From Paracamarosporium sp. OC-R06-R3 (taxonomy: Eukaryota; Ascomycota; Dothideomycetes; Pleosporales; Didymosphaeriaceae): 64,000 nt of DNA. How positions within the stretch are numbered: position 1 is the stretch's first letter; each line of letters starts with the position of its first letter. The notes beneath the pieces were generated by a model. That model did not search any database. It saw nothing but the letters and a program-made list of their open reading frames with translations, and had not been told where the DNA came from. This document shows, piece by piece, positions 1-12,067 of this stretch. Position numbers and translations under genes: made by a program. The stretch lies in the NCBI GenBank assembly GCA_019828545.1, contig JACVRA010000257.1:124001-188000 (forward strand). The letters run 5' to 3'.

Positions 1-876
1 CAAGTTTTGAACGACGTATCGTGAACAACGGGTCAGCGGAACATCATGTAAATTGCCACATCTTCTCAGCCATCGAAGTTAGTCAACGTAGCTATGTCAA
101 AAGGATTTGAGGTAGAAAGGCAATCCTGATGCATTCGTCACAAGAGACAGGCATCGTCATAGTTCATTGGAGAGCTTCTGTCATTAAGCAAGACTATCGC
201 ATGTCTAAACTACACCGATTCCCAACGCGGTCATGCACAATCCAAGTGCGCAAAATTACACCAGAATTCTACATACGAGTAATCGTCCGTGTCTTGAACA
301 TTGCAGGATCTGTGCAAGAGCAACGGCCACGCATATGGATGACAGCCAAACCAACTTCCGCAGATACTCGAGCACAACGATCGGTTAAGACTCGACATTT
401 CTGCGGCGGCTGTTGGACCACTATTCCTTTGATGGAATATGTCGATAATTCGTATGTGAATCTGGCTGGCTTGAAAGTATGGAGTTTTGGCGCATGATTT
501 TGGGTTTCACTGAATGTATTGAATATCCGTATCTCATTCCGGTTTTGGCACAAGGTACCCACCGTTGGCATATGGTGTGTTCAGTATACCTGGGTAGGGC
601 CGGTCGTTGACTAATCCTCATTTCTGCGTTCTTCTTGCACAAGCAGAATGAGCGAACGCTGTAACATAGCTTTTAAAGAAACGTCTACCACTCCGAGCGG
701 TGTCTTGGGTTCTTGGGGAGCCACCGCCTCTCGATATCGTAGCTTCGAAATTTTCCTCCGTGATTGGGCATATATTCTTTGGCAGGCTTTGGGGTTATGA
801 ATTGCATAGTGAAGATGTAAGAATCGTCCCAAGGTCCAACAATCGCGACCAAGGGCGAACGCGAACGGCTAGTGGA
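1..876. other. non-coding flank, no gene recognised
   Basis: No convincing coding region is seen here. Open frames of 70-120 codons exist on both strands (for example 129-497 plus and 269-571 minus), but they overlap each other, have no recognisable family features and show no splice structure. The right end would be the 3' UTR of the TAF12 gene. Confidence 0.6.
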
Positions 877-2872
877 CTAGATATCAGTCTTCCCACCCAT
901 GACTTTAGCCGCTTGCACCGCGTTCATTTTCTGTGTCCAGCCCGGAGCTGGGACTAGCCTACGCACAGTGCGGACTTCATCGGAAGCGTAGCCAGGAATT
1001 CGAATGTTGTAGTTACGCTCAAGGACCAACTGGAGATCGCGAATATCGAGTTGTGGTGATTCTCGGAGCTTGGCGAGTTTACAGGCATTACTGATAACCG
1101 TGTCGACGAAGTCATCCGCCATTTGGAGGACAGCCTAGGAATGTTAGCTTGATGCTGTTGATTTGTATGTTTCCAAATATTACCTCTTCTACCTCTGGAG
1201 TCAAGGCCTCTTCCGAGCCGCCAGTCACTTGGCGCACAAGCTCGTCGAGCTTGCGCTTGCTAAGAACGCGGTCGTTATCACCTTCAAGCTGGAACGGTGG
1301 CATCCTGGTGATGACGGGTTGACCCATTGGACCAGGGGCGCCGTTGGTCGGGCCGCTTATTGTAGGACGAGCTGGGCCCATAGGGACAGGACTTGGCTGA
1401 GACGTATTGAGGTTCCGCGGAATAGGCATTTTTGGGTTGTTCATCTGCTCACGCTCACGGCTTCCTGGAGTGTGAAAGTTGCCCTGGCCTTGCATGGGTG
1501 TGGCAGTGCGTAGGGCGTCGTTGTTAGAGTAAGATCTTTGTGCAGCGCTGACCGCGTCCTGGTGAGAGAGCGGAACCGGTCGTCCAGCATTAGAAGTCGC
1601 GGATTGCGGATGCGGCGAGTTGTTCTGTGGGTGCTGCATGCCGTTGGCCTGGTGCGGATTGATTTGCGGGCGCGGTGGTTGCTGGTGCGGTTGCGGTTGG
1701 CCTGGTTGCGCAAATTGTGGGTGCTGGTTTGGCGGTTGGTTGTGCTGTTGAAGGGGTGCGGGAGGCTGTCGCATGGGCTGGGACATCGAAGGCGGTGCTT
1801 GAGAGTGCGCGCCTTGTTGCTGTGGCGGCGGCTGCTGCTGCTGGGTTTGCTGGGGAGCGCCTTGCATATTTCCAAATTGCTGCGCAGGAGGTGCCTGTGG
1901 AAGTGTGCCTTCAACCTTGATAGCTGGTTCCGCTTTAATGTTCGGCTGCGAGTTTTGGCGTTGCTGCTGTGCGAAGGGTTGCTGTGGTTGAGACGAAGGT
2001 TCTTGACTCTGTTGCTGCTGCTGTTGCGCGCGCCGTTGGTCATGTTCCATCTTGTTCTGTTTCTGCTTCTCCCTGAACGTGTCAACGAAATCCTTGGCCG
2101 CGTTGTACTCTTTTTGCATTTGGGCTTTGTTGTTGGCAACCTCTGGAGGAATCTCCTGCCCAGCCTTTTGCCTCTGCTGTGCCATGTTATCCAACATTGC
2201 TATTCGACCCTTGGCCTTGTGTTGTTTGTTTAGCGCCATAAGGTAGCTGTTACGCATCTCCTTGATCTTCGCCTCGCCCTCTGGAGTACCTGGCTGGGGA
2301 CCATTTACTGGAAGCCAGTAGGTGAAATTCTGGACATGCTTCACGATCTCGGGCTCGATCTGGGGTCGCTGATCACCCTGCGCTGGGCCTTGGCCTTGGG
2401 CCTGGTTCGAAGGCTGCTGCATCGCGTTCTGGTTCGGCGGGGGCTGCTGCGTTGGCGCAGACTGGCTGTTTTCTATCTTCGGTTGTGGATTCTGTTGGCC
2501 ACCCGAACCGGGCTGCGGCTGTTCTCCACTCGATGCTTGGTTTTGTTGAGCCGCGTTGGCTTTGGCTCTTGCGCGGAACGCCTACAATCATGTTACTATG
2601 AGGACTCGGCTGCTGGGCCATAGCTTGTGGGAAAGACAGACCCGTTCCTGAGCGATGAGCTTCTGGGAAAACTCTTGGAGCTTTGTTCGGGCCTGGGTGT
2701 GCTCTGGGCTGCCGGCGGGCTTTGTGGTGACCGTGTTCCACAGCTGGTGGAAGATGGGTCTGTATTTCTGCTTCAGGTCTTCGTTCAGAGACTGGAGCTT
2801 GGGAACGTCGTCCACCTTCAGCAGCTGCATCTGCTGCTGCTGGCCTGCTGTAGCCTGCGGTTGTGCGCTCAT
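877..2872 (-). CDS. TAF12: TFIID/SAGA subunit TAF12, glutamine-rich
   Basis: TAF12 is a histone-fold subunit of TFIID and SAGA that pairs with TAF4/Ada1 during RNA polymerase II transcription initiation. Exons in transcript order are 2872-2642, 2581-1184 and 1134-877, giving 628 residues with introns of 60 and 49 bp. The C-terminal histone fold begins at [14 protein letters not shown]. It runs across the last intron into [16 protein letters not shown] and then through the helix ending before NYNIRIPG, which is the typical TAF12 layout. Residues before it are long Gln/Pro-rich low complexity, common in fungal TAF12. The first exon carries a conserved-looking helical stretch ([19 protein letters not shown]). 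The start chosen is MSAQPQ at 2872; an in-frame Met lies 28 codons upstream and is less likely. Identity is firm because of the histone fold. The exact N-terminus is less certain. Confidence 0.9.
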
Positions 2873-3728
2873 CGTGACGGCACGGGCTAGTGACGAGCCC
2901 GCAGTGTGGCGTTCTTTGTCGCGGTGGGCCTCAGCGGGTGTAATAGAGATGCACAAAGAATGGGTGATCTTTGTGCGCCGGTCGAACTATTCGTAACGGC
3001 TGGCGGCCTTGGTTCGATGTCGGTCGCAACTGGCGCGCGTAGCAGCGCTGCGCGAGGCTTGACGGCTCTTAGCGCGCTTTATGTCACCACCGCATGTGCT
3101 CGGCCTCCAGTTCTATCACAAGCAAAGTGCCATATACACACACAACCTCTCCTGACGATGGACTCATTTATGTTCATGCACACACACTAAGACAGATAGG
3201 GCGAAGCAAGGCCATAAATGGCCATTAGATGTTGATTATCTATGGAGTTCTTACCCAAGGACTTGTATTCTAGGCATGAGTCAAATATTGTACTCTCAGG
3301 CAACACTAGACATCCTCTTTTACGCATAATCATCGCATGCCCAAGTCATCAAGACTGGGCCCGTACATGTATGCTTTGGCGCTCTTGCGCAACCCTTCCA
3401 GCTGGATCCATCCTCGCCTTGCACAGGTCCACTCTACGGCATGCACTTTCCCTCACTGCCTTGCTAGGCAACGCGGAAAACCTTACCGAAGGCGATATCC
3501 AATCACCGCAGTAATGTTCCGAGAGGTGTCCATTGACGTTCATATCAATACTTCAACGTTACACAAGACCCAATGTGCCCTCTGGCCCTCTTTAACTGAT
3601 CAATCAAAAGATGTCCAGCTAAGCGAGTCGGGAGTTATGGAGCATGAACCCGCGTGCGGGGGTCGAGGATACAATCGTTCCTCAACGACCGCTGTGCTCG
3701 CGATAGCTAAGCACTCAATTGTGTCTTA
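2873..3728. other. intergenic, probable TAF12 promoter
   Basis: This stretch lies between the TAF12 start and the stop of the downstream DENN gene. Short open frames at 3242-3514 and 3337-3732 overlap in different frames and look random. No RNA gene or repeat is seen. Confidence 0.5.
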
Positions 3729-5515
3729 TTAACTACCCGTAGCAACACTCCCTGCACCCAACAATCCTGCACTGGCCTCCGTCTCCAAAGCGATCTTCAT
3801 TTCTAGCCAGGTGTGGAAATTCAGCGAGCTACAGAATGTCTCGTAGAATGAATCTCTTGCGCGGTGCCGTTGTATGGGACCCTGCCCTCGTAGCTTGACA
3901 CTGGTACCGTGCTTCCCCAGATTGCGGATGAAATCGCCGACAGAAAAGCTAGCGTAGCGTTGATTGCCACCAGGAGAGACAACGTTGGTTGTGGTGAGAT
4001 AGCGATTTATAGGCGCGATGAACTGAGCTGTCAATTCCGCGAAATGTCGCCTAATGAGTGGTCCTAATTCATGGGTCTGGTCACCGCTCTTGAGAAGAAT
4101 TTCGATCTGAGTAACAACGCCATGGTCCGATTTTATGAAGCGCTTCGAAGGCATACGCGCTTCGATGCCACCACCAGGAAGGTCCAGCAATGCGTTGCGG
4201 CTCGACTTATGGTGGATGGAATGGTGCCTTTTGACCGGTACAGGGCCGTCAAAGTTCTGCAAGTACAAGATGTGCGGTCGAAGCCGTTGGCTATTTTCTG
4301 TTGCTGATATTATGCGTTTTAGAAGGAAAGGGTCTGTGAATGATACGTTAGTAACCTTCAGTAAAACAACACTTGTACAAGAAGTGATCCGGAATGCGTA
4401 CTTGTGATTCCAATTATAAAAGGCCTAGGGGTGCCACCGTCAATGCCTATGCATTGAAAATTCGCTTGCATGGTCATGTATGGTTTAACGATACCAGCGT
4501 ATGGAACTGGCCGAACAAGATCGACAAGAGACGACACGGCTTCGCTTGCCAACTGAGGTGACTTTGCTATAACGATTACGCTTTCGCAAAGTATCAGCTT
4601 CTCGTATATGACGTACAGGTCGGTGATGCAGGGCATAAAATGCATTAACGTGTCCCAAGATCCTAACGGCTCATAAGCGTAGATTGATGACGGCTTGTCT
4701 GATATTAGCGGTGTCGGTCCTGGAAGTCCTTGGAGAGGGAAAGCAAAATGCGGAGCAATGTCCAAGCTGACGATGGAGCCCAGGAACGGCAGATCTTGCC
4801 GACCAAGCGTCGGTGATGGCCAGGTGACCATTGAAGAGTAAGCTGCTTCCAGAGTGGTCGGATCACTGATAACACCGGATTCTGTCATGGAATGCAACAA
4901 GTTGTTGAACAAGGACACAAAGTTGTGTTGCGAAACCAGAACAAGTGTTCGTTGGTTGAAACTTCTTTTCATGGTATGGTCGAACTCTTGACGAAAGACG
5001 CATGTGCCGTAGAATGTATCGGAACTGCCATACGGGGCACGTGGTGAGGAAATGCTGACATCTGGCGAAGTGTTTGTAATAGTAAAGTTGAATGTGAGGT
5101 CATCGACAGTCTCAGTGTTCTGCTGCTCCGGAAAGCTGTTCAAGTTACATGGCTGCGTGCATCAGGAGGACGGGCCCAAGTTACCTGTTGAAGCAGATGG
5201 CACTAAGGTCGGCTGTGGAGAATGAGACGTCTGGAGGGTATATGATTTCTATCTCGGGTCCTAGGATGCATGCATCAATAACTGAAACTAGCTGCACAAG
5301 GGAGAAGGGCAACCTACCGACATCAACGTTGAAGTTGCACACTACGCTAGAATCATGAGCTTGAGTTCAAGCTTGGGCGGATAGCCAGGGGGGTCTTACA
5401 AAGCTACAGCCCAGTCATGGAAGCCAGAACGGGACACTCCGGAGTCCTGTCTTGCATCGTCTGGCTGGTGGGAGCGTCGCTTGGGGTGCATCACCTTGTT
5501 CTTGAGCTTCTCCAT
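3729..5515 (-). CDS. DENND6-type (FAM116) DENN-domain protein
   Basis: DENN proteins are exchange factors for Rab GTPases; DENND6 acts on recycling-endosome Rabs in animals. Five exons fit: 5515-5400, 5346-5318, 5260-5185, 5135-4402 and 4333-3729, giving 519 residues with introns of 53, 57, 49 and 68 bp. Splicing restores the family landmarks in order. These are DWAVAFVVCNFNVDVGPEI (u-DENN start), IIYPPDVSFS and ICFNSFPE, then CVFRQEFDHTMKRSFNQR TLVLVSQ, a central c-DENN part (EAAYSSMVTWPSP), and a d-DENN end (LIRRHFAELTAQFIAPINRY). The second exon is only 29 nt. The gene is divergent from VAC14, whose start is 423 bp away. The family assignment is strong. The Rab partner in fungi is not shown by the sequence. 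Confidence 0.87.
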
Positions 5516-5938
5516 GTCGGCTGGAAGATGTATGGGACTGAGCGGGCGCCAGACGGGACGGGGATAGCTCGAGCTATATGCGCAAAGGGCACGCGGCACA
5601 GGTGCACATGGTGTGGCTGGAGGGAGAGGCCTGGCTAGGAGCTGGAGCGCGTCATAGCCTCCCTTCTGTGCGAGTGCGCAGCTCGGGGGACGATGTATGC
5701 TGGAGTCGCGGCTATCGATGCTGGTGGCACAGGGAGCACGCAGAAAGCTAGCTAGCCCGCGCGTGCTATGACGTGCAGGCGTGGGTGGGCGCGCCGGCCA
5801 GAGTCCTGCGAGACACGACAACAGCCTCGAGCTCCCAGCGCCCACCACCGCCGGCCACCATGTGCACGAATGCCCTCGTCCTGTGACGACACGATACGTA
5901 CTAACGGCTTCCCGCTCGCCATGTAGGCGGACTGCAAC
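5516..5938. promoter_or_regulatory. divergent promoter region, DENND6-like / VAC14
   Basis: This 423-bp stretch separates the start codons of two divergently transcribed genes and must hold both promoters and 5' UTRs. No specific factor site can be assigned. The minus-strand frame stays open across it from inside VAC14, but nothing in its translation looks conserved. Confidence 0.5.
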
Positions 5939-8900
5939 ATGGACCCCAACATCACAAAAGCTCTCAACGACAAGCTCTACGACAAGCGGAAAAGCGGTGC
6001 CCTCGAGCTCGAGGGCCTCATCCGCGAATCGCTTGCTGCCGGTGACTACGACAGGATCCAGCGCATTGTTTCTCAGCTCTGCCACGAATATGCATATGCC
6101 GTCCACCAGCCGCATGCCAGGAATGGCGGTCTTATCGGGCTGGCTGCCGCCTCGATAGCTTTGGGGCCGGTGCGCATAGCCAACTGGCTCAACAGGCACC
6201 GCTGACGTTGGTGTAGGATGTAGCTCGCTATCTCGAAGAAATCGTTCCTCCTGTGCTTGCCTGCTTCACGGACCAAGATGCCCGCGTCCGATACTATGCC
6301 TGCGAGAGCATGTACAACATCGCAAAGGTTGCCAAGGGAGAAATCCTCGTCTACTTCAACCAGGTCTTCGATGCCCTGTGCAAGGTTGTACATTTTCATT
6401 ATCGTCCTCCCGCGCTCTTCAAGGCCATGGCTAACAGCAAAGACGCAGCTTGCGGCCGACAACGAACTCTCCGTCAAGAACGGAGCAGAATTGCTCGACC
6501 GGCTCATCAAAGACATTGTTGCCGAGTCGGCGGCCTCATACGTTTCTATTCTGCACGCACCAGACGATACGCCAGGCGAAAGTGGCTCCGACGAGGAAAA
6601 GCCTGCCCACGAGCTCCCGACTGCTTTCTCGCTCGAACGCTTCCTACCTCTCCTCGAAGAACGCATAAATGTTCTCAGTCCGTTCACCCGCGTGTTCCTT
6701 GTAGCATGGATTACGCTGCTCGACTCCATACCTGACTTGGAGCTTGTCGCATATCTACCACGATTCTTGGGTGGTCTCTTCAAATTTCTCAGCGACGAGA
6801 ACCAGGATGTCTACACGGCTACGCAGACGGCACTAGATAGGTTTCTCAGCGAGATCAGGAAGATAGCGCGGATAAGACGTGGCATAGCAGAAAGTAAAAA
6901 AAGCCAAGGAGACGAATTCAACAGATCGACATCAAGCTTCCGTAGCGGGGGCGACGTGGACAGTGATTCAGAGAGCAGTGCGATCACGGATCGACAAGCA
7001 TCCAGGGAAGAGAAACATGACGGAAGTAATGATAGTGTCTCGATAGCGATCGACGACAAGTCAGACAGTGGTGACGGTGACTGGATACCAGGTCAGGATA
7101 TCCAAGTCGACCATCCTAAGATTCTCGAGATTCTAGTCAAGTTCTTGGAGGCGCCATTTGGCGATAAAGGTATCTAAATGGTGACCCCGTTCGAATATCC
7201 ACATACTAATGCAAATTAGAAACTGAGAACCATGAGATTTTGCTCACAACACTGCGTTGGATCGACAGCTTCTTTGAGATCTGCCCCGAAGAGATAATGC
7301 CCTTTGTACCAAGTCTACTGACCTACGTACTACCTCGAATGTCGCACGATCTTGAATCCATCCGTCAGGCCGCTATCAAAGTAAATGCTTCGCTTATGGA
7401 TTATATCATGTCACTCTCCGATGATAGCCGTCGGCCTGACGGCAACACTGGTGGCCAAATTCAGCTGCCTACGTCACTATCTGCTCTTGGAAAAGAGCTC
7501 ACTGGTGCTGAACGGCGAGATTCAAACCTGTCCGCACGTTTACTGAAAACCGTAATTCAAGACAGAGCAGATGTGAGATCTGTCGATAGTAAAGGAACAC
7601 GAACACCCACGCCGGCCGAGGAGCGTGGTCCTTTACCGCACAAGATCCCAGAGCTTGATTATCAAGCGGCTGTTAACGCTCTCACCCTGCAGTTCCTCAA
7701 CGAACATGAAGCGACTCGTGTAGCCGCAATAGCATGGTTAATAATGCTGCACAGGATGGCGCCGGGCAAAGTAAGCTCTTCGCTCTGAATTGCTGCGAAA
7801 CCTACTCACATGAATGGACAGATACTATCAGTTGAGGATGGAACCTTTCCCGCCCTTCTCAAGACGCTCTCGGATCCTTCCGAAGCCGTTGTGACCCGTG
7901 ACCTCTTGCTCCTGTCTCAGATCTCGAAGAACAGCGATGATTCGTATTTTACTTCCTTCATGGTCAATCTCCTGAAGTTATTCTGTACCGATCGGCGACT
8001 GCTGGAAACAAGGGGCAATCTGATCATCCGTCAATTGTGCGTTACCTTAAGCGCGGAACGGATATATCGTACGATGGCGGATTGCCTCGAAAAGGATGAG
8101 GTGGGTGTATCCGCGCCGTATAATTGCGATGATTGTTTTGACGAAGTCTAGGATGTTGAATTTGCGAGCATAATGGTGCAGAACCTTAACAACAACCTCA
8201 TCACAGCTCCAGAGCTAGCGGATCTTCGTAAAAGACTCAGAAACTTGGACTCTAGAGACGGCCAATCATTCTTCGTATCTCTGTTCAAGTCATGGTGCCA
8301 CAACGCTGTCGCCACATTCTCACTTTGTCTCTTAGCTCAGGCGTATGAGCAAGCTTATCACCTTCTTCAAATCTTGTACGTATATGTAACGAGCTGTCTC
8401 AAAAGACAAATGTTGATTTTACTAGTGCCGATCTCGAAATGACGGTCAACATGCTTATCCAAATTGACAAACTTGTGCAGCTGCTCGAGTCGCCCGTTTT
8501 CACCTGTAAGCCGACTTATTCATCTACTAGAACAACTCTAACATTGGCAGACCTCCGCATGCAGCTCCTTGAGCCGGAGCGATATCCGTATCTGTACAAA
8601 TGCCTCTATGGCCTCCTTATGCTTTTGCCTCAATCGTCTGCTTTCGCAGCACTCAAGAACCGGTTGAATAGCGTTTCTGCAATCGGCTACCTCCACATGG
8701 CGCCTCGCGGGTACGTTCCTACTTCCAATTTTAACCACTTGAGGCAAAAGAGCTCAGAGACCGGTTCTCCCAGTGCCCCTTCCAGTACCTTAGGAAATAC
8801 CGGATCCAGCTTCGAGCGGTCAAATCGATTAAAGGCAAGGGACGAGGGCGGTGTCAAGTGGGTTGAGTTGCTGGACAAGTTCAAGAACACACAAGAGCGG

Positions 8901-9146
8901 GCGCGGAAGAATGCGAGATTGGCGAGTCTCGGCGAGGATGTTGGTGTCGGCATGAGCCCGGTTGAGAAGGAGAAGGGCCCACCGGAAGTGCCACCGAAGA
9001 ACGTGAGATTGTCCGGACCTACGGCCCCAGTCGGACGTCCCTTACAAGGGCCTGCGGGGCAACAGGCCGCTGGACATAAACCAAGGGGTAGTCTGGGTGG
9101 CTTGGGTAGATTCGCTGGCAATGTGGCAGGGCGGAAGAAGAAGTAA
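5939..9146 (+). CDS. VAC14: VAC14, scaffold of the PI(3,5)P2 (Fab1) complex
   Basis: Vac14 is a HEAT-repeat scaffold that holds Fab1/PIKfyve and Fig4 at the vacuole membrane and controls PI(3,5)P2 levels. Eight exons fit: 5939-6169, 6217-6384, 6449-7169, 7220-7770, 7822-8100, 8152-8375, 8426-8505 and 8551-9146, giving 949 residues with introns of 45-64 bp. Conserved segments appear in order: [49 protein letters not shown]; the strongly conserved block [19 protein letters not shown]; and [36 protein letters not shown] and [20 protein letters not shown]. The C-terminal 130 residues are Pro/Gly/Lys rich and variable. An acidic Ser-rich insert lies around the middle of exon 3. The start has the usual [21 protein letters not shown] beginning. 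Confidence is high. Confidence 0.95.
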
Positions 9147-9263
9147 TGTCCTTTGTAGATCGCTTTCCTATTCTTAGACTCGCTGGTTGCATTGCGACTG
9201 GAGTTGGGAATCGGTCTTGCTTTCCTCGGAATTCGGCATGGTGAATACACCCGGTTGGTCTCT

Positions 9264-10133
9264 TCAGCGATGTTTGCCTTTTCTGTAGCGAATCCCATCA
9301 TCGAGTTTGTCCTTTGAGCCTGAAGGAATGCTTGCTTCTTTCTTCTCACTACCATCTATCACCCAACTCTGCACTATCTTCTTGATTTCCGGCTTCTTCA
9401 TTTCCTTTTTCTTCGCTTCCGCAATCCTCCTCACATAGCCGCTATACACAACAACCTCAGCGACAGCAACAGCTCCGCTCCCACCCATGCTCAGTCCCAG
9501 CCTCTTCGGCACACTCCAGTGCCTTGCGGCGACCCAGATGAACACGGCGCAAGCCACGATAGATACCAACACGTTAATGATGAGAATTATCTGCCGATGC
9601 ACCTCCTCGTAGCTAAGTTCGTCTTCGTCGACTTGATCGTAGGGTGTGGAGAGGGAGAAGGGCGTAGCGGCGTTGGGGAAACGCTGGGAGAATGTCTCCG
9701 TCTTCGCAAGCGGATCGGGGTTCAACATGCGATTGTAAGCGCGGGCTTCTTCCTCGGCGCGTAGGCGGGCCATGAGGGCTTTGTATTCGGGGGTGGGCTC
9801 TTTTTTGGGCGGAGGCGGGGGGATGTAAACGCAAGAGTTGCGGAGGAGCGCGTCGAGGGTGATGGGGATAGGTTCTTCGGGTGTTTCTTCAACTGAGAGT
9901 GGTGTGTCTTCCCTGTGATTTGCATATTTGTTTTCGGTAGGCACTTGGGAGGCGTGTTTCTTGAGGAGCTTCGAAAGGCCAATCAACTGGCCATGCGAGA
10001 TGGGGTTTCCGGGCTTGGGATCGGCCAGCGGAGGGTCGTCTGGCCGTTGGAGCTTCGCATACTCGTCAGGCGCTACTTCTTCAGCTCTGGCGAGGGCACG
10101 CGCAGCCCCTGCTTTCATGGTAAGCAGCACCAT
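9264..10133 (-). CDS. VMA12: VMA12-like V-ATPase assembly factor of the ER
   Basis: Vma12 (Vph2; TMEM199 in animals) works with Vma22 and Vma21 in the ER to assemble the V0 sector of the vacuolar ATPase. This single-exon 289-residue protein has a cytosolic N-terminal domain. Near residue 50 is a typical GQLIGLSKLLK segment, and LDALLRNSCVYIPPPPPKKEPTPEYKALMARLRAEEE matches the family core. Two membrane helices follow (IILIINVLVSIVACAVFIWVA and the Gly/Ala/Val-rich segment about 20 residues later), then a Lys-rich cytosolic tail. The 3' end lies 117 bp from the VAC14 stop, so the two genes converge. The start is 115 bp from the COQ1 start on the other strand. No intron is needed. Confidence 0.85.
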   Translation of the reverse strand: MVLLTMKAGAARALARAEEVAPDEYAKLQRPDDPPLADPKPGNPISHGQLIGLSKLLKKHASQVPTENKYANHREDTPLSVEETPEEPIPITLDALLRNSCVYIPPPPPKKEPTPEYKALMARLRAEEEARAYNRMLNPDPLAKTETFSQRFPNAATPFSLSTPYDQVDEDELSYEEVHRQIILIINVLVSIVACAVFIWVAARHWSVPKRLGLSMGGSGAVAVAEVVVYSGYVRRIAEAKKKEMKKPEIKKIVQSWVIDGSEKKEASIPSGSKDKLDDGIRYRKGKHR

Positions 10134-10248
10134 GGTGGGTGTCGTGGAGTTCCGCAGAGCTGGATGAGATCAGCGTTGGAGCGGTGCCTGAAGCATCGGC
10201 ATCTGATGACGCCGACATGCTTGGCTACTAATCATGACGCGCTAGTAA
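10134..10248. promoter_or_regulatory. 115-bp bidirectional promoter, VMA12 / COQ1
   Basis: The two start codons face away from each other across only 115 bp, so 5' UTRs and promoter elements must overlap or be very short. No TATA-like box was recognised. Confidence 0.45.
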
Positions 10249-11762
10249 ATGCTCCAATCTTTTCCGATATCTCCCATTGCAAGCTCGCTGTGCCTCATTT
10301 CAGCCCGAACTATCCCTCGAACAACCTCAATTGCCCCCGCAGTAGTCGTCTCTACTACCATCTCTTCGATGACAAGTCGAGTGCCGCGGCTCGCGACGAG
10401 CTTGACGGCGACAAGTTCGCATGCGACTCTGCCGCGGTGCCACTGCTCAAGCTTCCCAGCAAACAACATCACAACCCTCTACCATCCTTCGCGCCGGCGG
10501 AACCAATCATCTTGGGCAGCTGCCGTGACCGCTGCACAACATGTCTTCAACCCGCCTCCGCCTGACCCAAAAGCTCCCATATCAGTGGATCCCTTCCAAA
10601 CAGTTGCAAAAGAATTGAAGTTTTTGACCGGGAATATAAGACAATTGCTTGGGTCGGGACATCCGACGCTGGATACGGTTTCAAAGTACTACACGCAGAG
10701 TGAGGGGAAGTATGTGCGGCCGATGTTGGTGCTGCTCATGAGCAGAGCAACGGCCCTGACTCCAAAGACGTCGAGGGAAAGTAGTCCTTTCTCCGTCAAC
10801 AGATCCATTACCAGCCCAAGCGTGCTGTCAGACGAGAATCCGTCCGCGCCAGATGCGGAATACCCCAGTGTTTCCTCAATAGCAAACGACGCCGCCTACC
10901 GAGCAGAAGACTCAGACATTTTACCATCCCAGCGCCGTCTGGCTGAAATCACAGAGCTCATCCACACCGCCTCGCTCCTCCACGACGATGTAATAGATCA
11001 CTCAGTATCGCGCCGTTCCGCGCCCTCCGCGAACATCGAATTTGGCAACAAGATGGCAGTACTCGCAGGAGACTTTCTGCTGGGCAGGGCATCCGTAGCT
11101 CTCGCGCGTCTCCGCGACCCTGAAGTCACGGAACTCCTCGCCACCGTCATCGCGAACCTTGTCGAAGGCGAATTCATGCAGCTTAAAAACACGGCTTCCG
11201 ACGAGCGTAACCCCGTTTGGACTGAGAACACGCTCACCTACTATCTCCAAAAGACGTACTTGAAGTCTGCATCACTAATCTCAAAATCGTGCCGGGCTGC
11301 TGCAATCCTGGGTGGTAGCTCGCCAGAAGTTGTGGAGGCTTCGTACCAGTATGGAAAGAACCTAGGTCTAGCGTTCCAGCTCGTGGACGATATGCTAGAT
11401 TATACCATCAGTGGTGAGGAGCTAGGAAAGCCTGCGGGTGCAGACTTGGAGCTAGGGCTTGCGACTGCGCCATTGTTGTTTGCATGGAAAGACAACAAGA
11501 GTTTAGGAAAGTTGGTGGGAAGGAAGTTCTCTGAGGCCGGAGACGTGCAGAAAGTATGTTAACAGGAGGAAACACAAAGATCGTGAGCTGACTTTAGCAG
11601 GCGCGCGACATCGTTTCCGAAAGCACGGGTCTTGAGCAAACTCGCGCTCTAGCACAAGAATACGTCGACAAGGCTATCCAGTCAATAGCATTCTTCCCTG
11701 AGAGCGACGCGAAGAATGGACTAATCGAGATGTGCACCAAGGTCATGAAGAGGAGAAAATAA
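10249..11762 (+). CDS. COQ1: mitochondrial polyprenyl diphosphate synthase (ubiquinone tail)
   Basis: COQ1 makes the long isoprenoid tail of ubiquinone from farnesyl/geranylgeranyl diphosphate and isopentenyl diphosphate in mitochondria. Exons are 10249-11553 and 11598-11762, giving 489 residues and one 44-bp intron. The first ~90 residues are Ser/Thr/Arg-rich with few acids, as in a mitochondrial presequence. GKYVRP at 153-158 is the isopentenyl-diphosphate site. The first aspartate motif is DDVID (246-250) and the second is DDMLD (380-384), both intact. A Ser/Pro-rich insert of about 55 residues (172-226) separates the early conserved region from the first aspartate motif, as in other filamentous fungi. 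The C-terminal exon ends with an ARDIVSESTGLEQTRALAQEY segment. Tail length (C45/C50) cannot be read from this. Confidence 0.92.
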
Positions 11763-12067
11763 GCCTCTTCATAAAGAAAGTTGTAGTATGCTGCGCAAGC
11801 GGCTTTTTGTACTATTAGGAAATACTAACATGTGGTCTCTACGAGATGGACGTTGATATCAGTGGGGGCTCGGCTGAGGAAAACCCGCTACCGCGACTAC
11901 TCACATGGCTGTATTCACATTCTGTACATATACTGTTGTATCTACTCTGCATCAAGCGGGAATGAGGAGCATTTTGCGGGACGAGCAATTCAAGATGGTT
12001 ATTAGTCGCGCGTTTTCAAGCGGGGTATCTAAAATACTACATGTAGCGCAAAAAAAGGATCAAAGGT
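11763..12067. other. intergenic between convergent genes
   Basis: This 305-bp stretch lies between the COQ1 stop and the stop of the convergent WD40 gene. It should hold both 3' UTRs. No further gene is seen. Confidence 0.5.

Noticed and set aside
1538..2233. 231-codon plus-strand frame rich in Leu/Arg
   Set aside because: It is the exact antisense of the Gln-rich part of TAF12; CAG/CAA repeats read as Leu codons on the other strand.
5516..6199. Upstream continuation of the DENN gene frame into VAC14
   Set aside because: The frame is open but antisense to VAC14 exon 1, with no conserved content; the Met at 5515 is the sensible start.
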